Source: an uncultured Blautia sp.
Lineage (GTDB): Bacteria; Bacillota; Clostridia; Lachnospirales; Lachnospiraceae
Length of the DNA stretch: 6,143 nucleotides
Reading direction: 5' to 3'
NCBI GenBank assembly: GCA_900551465.1
Contig: URWL01000132.1
Coordinates: forward strand, 1 to 6,143
The notes beneath the pieces were generated by a model. It was not told the origin of the DNA. It did no database searches and worked only from the letters and a program-made list of their open reading frames with translations. Shown here one piece after another: positions 5,697 to 6,143 of the stretch. The position numbers and the translations under genes were made by a program. Position 1 is the stretch's first letter. Each line of letters opens with the position of its first letter.

Positions 5697-6143
5697 CTAC
5701 GAAAATTCACAATGTTCGTTACTGTTCTTTTTCTTTATAAAACAAATACCAAGCATATTCATCACCAAAAGACAGAACATTATGATTGTCAGTATGAGTA
5801 CAGGCCAATGAAATACAAAATACGACAGTTTATTTTCCATATAAACCTTTATGCACAGCAAAATCCCTGTCCCTGCAGTTAACAGCAAACCTGTTATAAA
5901 CAGAAAATAGCAGATACCTTCTCCATACAGCATCATTTTCATTTGTTTATCCGTCATTCCAATGCTCTGCATCATACGAAATTCTTTACGTCGGGCATAC
6001 ATTCCAGTTATTACAACGTTAAAATAATTTGCCAGTCCTGCAATTAATAAAATAATACTTATGCTACCTAAAAGAATCCGGTTCCCGCGCATATATATTT
6101 CTTTTTGCCGGATCAGGTCTGATTTGCAAATAACAAAAATCCC
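5697..6143 (-). CDS. FtsX-type ABC transporter permease, C-terminal part (5' end outside window)
   Basis: The frame is open to the window edge: 17 codons lie upstream of the first in-window ATG (6092), so this is the last 148 residues of a longer gene, not a small protein. It shows the C-terminal domain of FtsX/MacB-like membrane permeases, which in Firmicutes often serve peptide-antibiotic export or sensing, or lipoprotein release. Visible are a membrane segment (about residues 24-46, ILLGSISIILLIAGLANYFN...), the conserved cytoplasmic loop ARRKEFRMMQSIGMTDKQMKMML (about 50-72), a second segment (about 77-98) and a third (about 110-132). The protein ends with a short basic-polar tail (KKKNSNEHCEFS) and lacks the usual S-[IV]-x-E-x-[IL]-R ending, so the tail is divergent. 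The partner ATPase is presumably upstream, outside the window. The substrate cannot be inferred. Confidence 0.87.
   Translation of the reverse strand, partial: GIFVICKSDLIRQKEIYMRGNRILLGSISIILLIAGLANYFNVVITGMYARRKEFRMMQSIGMTDKQMKMMLYGEGICYFLFITGLLLTAGTGILLCIKVYMENKLSYFVFHWPVLILTIIMFCLLVMNMLGICFIKKKNSNEHCEFS

Noticed and set aside
5679..5882. Plus-strand open frame of 67 codons antisense to the permease
   Set aside because: It is a shadow of the FtsX-type permease C-terminus, with no ribosome binding site or family signal.
5697..6092. Treating the permease fragment as a complete 131-residue protein starting at 6092
   Set aside because: The frame stays open through 6143 and the extra residues continue naturally into it, so the gene is cut by the window edge.

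Overview
The window looks like a chromosomal segment of a low-GC Gram-positive bacterium of the class Clostridia, most likely a Lachnospiraceae gut anaerobe. The reasons are the AT-rich spacers, strong AGGAG-type ribosome binding sites, consensus sigma-A promoters with 17-base spacers, hairpin plus U-tract terminators, and the gene types. The assignment is an inference, since no rRNA or marker gene is present. All four supported genes lie on the minus strand, so transcription runs from right to left.

From the right edge leftwards: (1) the C-terminal part of an FtsX-type ABC transporter permease, whose 5' end lies beyond the window (5697-6143). (2) A full-length aconitase-superfamily hydratase of about 752 residues, resembling E. 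coli YbhJ, with its own sigma-A promoter (5651-5679) and a long hairpin terminator (3280-3342). (3) About 1.3 kb without a recognisable gene (2012-3350). It is AT-rich and rich in inverted repeats, yet a near-perfect minus-strand promoter (3126-3154) fires into it. (4) An RluA-family RNA pseudouridine synthase (1310-2011) with its own promoter (2044-2072), which has a conspicuous inverted repeat just upstream. (5) A sugar-type periplasmic-binding-protein-fold protein (65-1147) with an N-terminal hydrophobic segment but no lipobox cysteine, closed by a very clean terminator (19-56).

The genes do not form an obvious pathway. Each of the three complete genes seems to be its own transcription unit, although no clear promoter was found for the binding protein and no clear terminator separates it from the pseudouridine synthase. 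The binding protein has no ABC ATPase or permease beside it here.

The most interesting part is the 1.3-kb gene-poor stretch. A strong promoter (A-tract upstream, TTGACA, 17-base spacer, extended -10) is followed by roughly 1 kb with no credible open reading frame. That suggests either a non-coding transcript or the relic of a decayed gene. No mobile element, CRISPR array, tRNA, rRNA or defence system was recognised.
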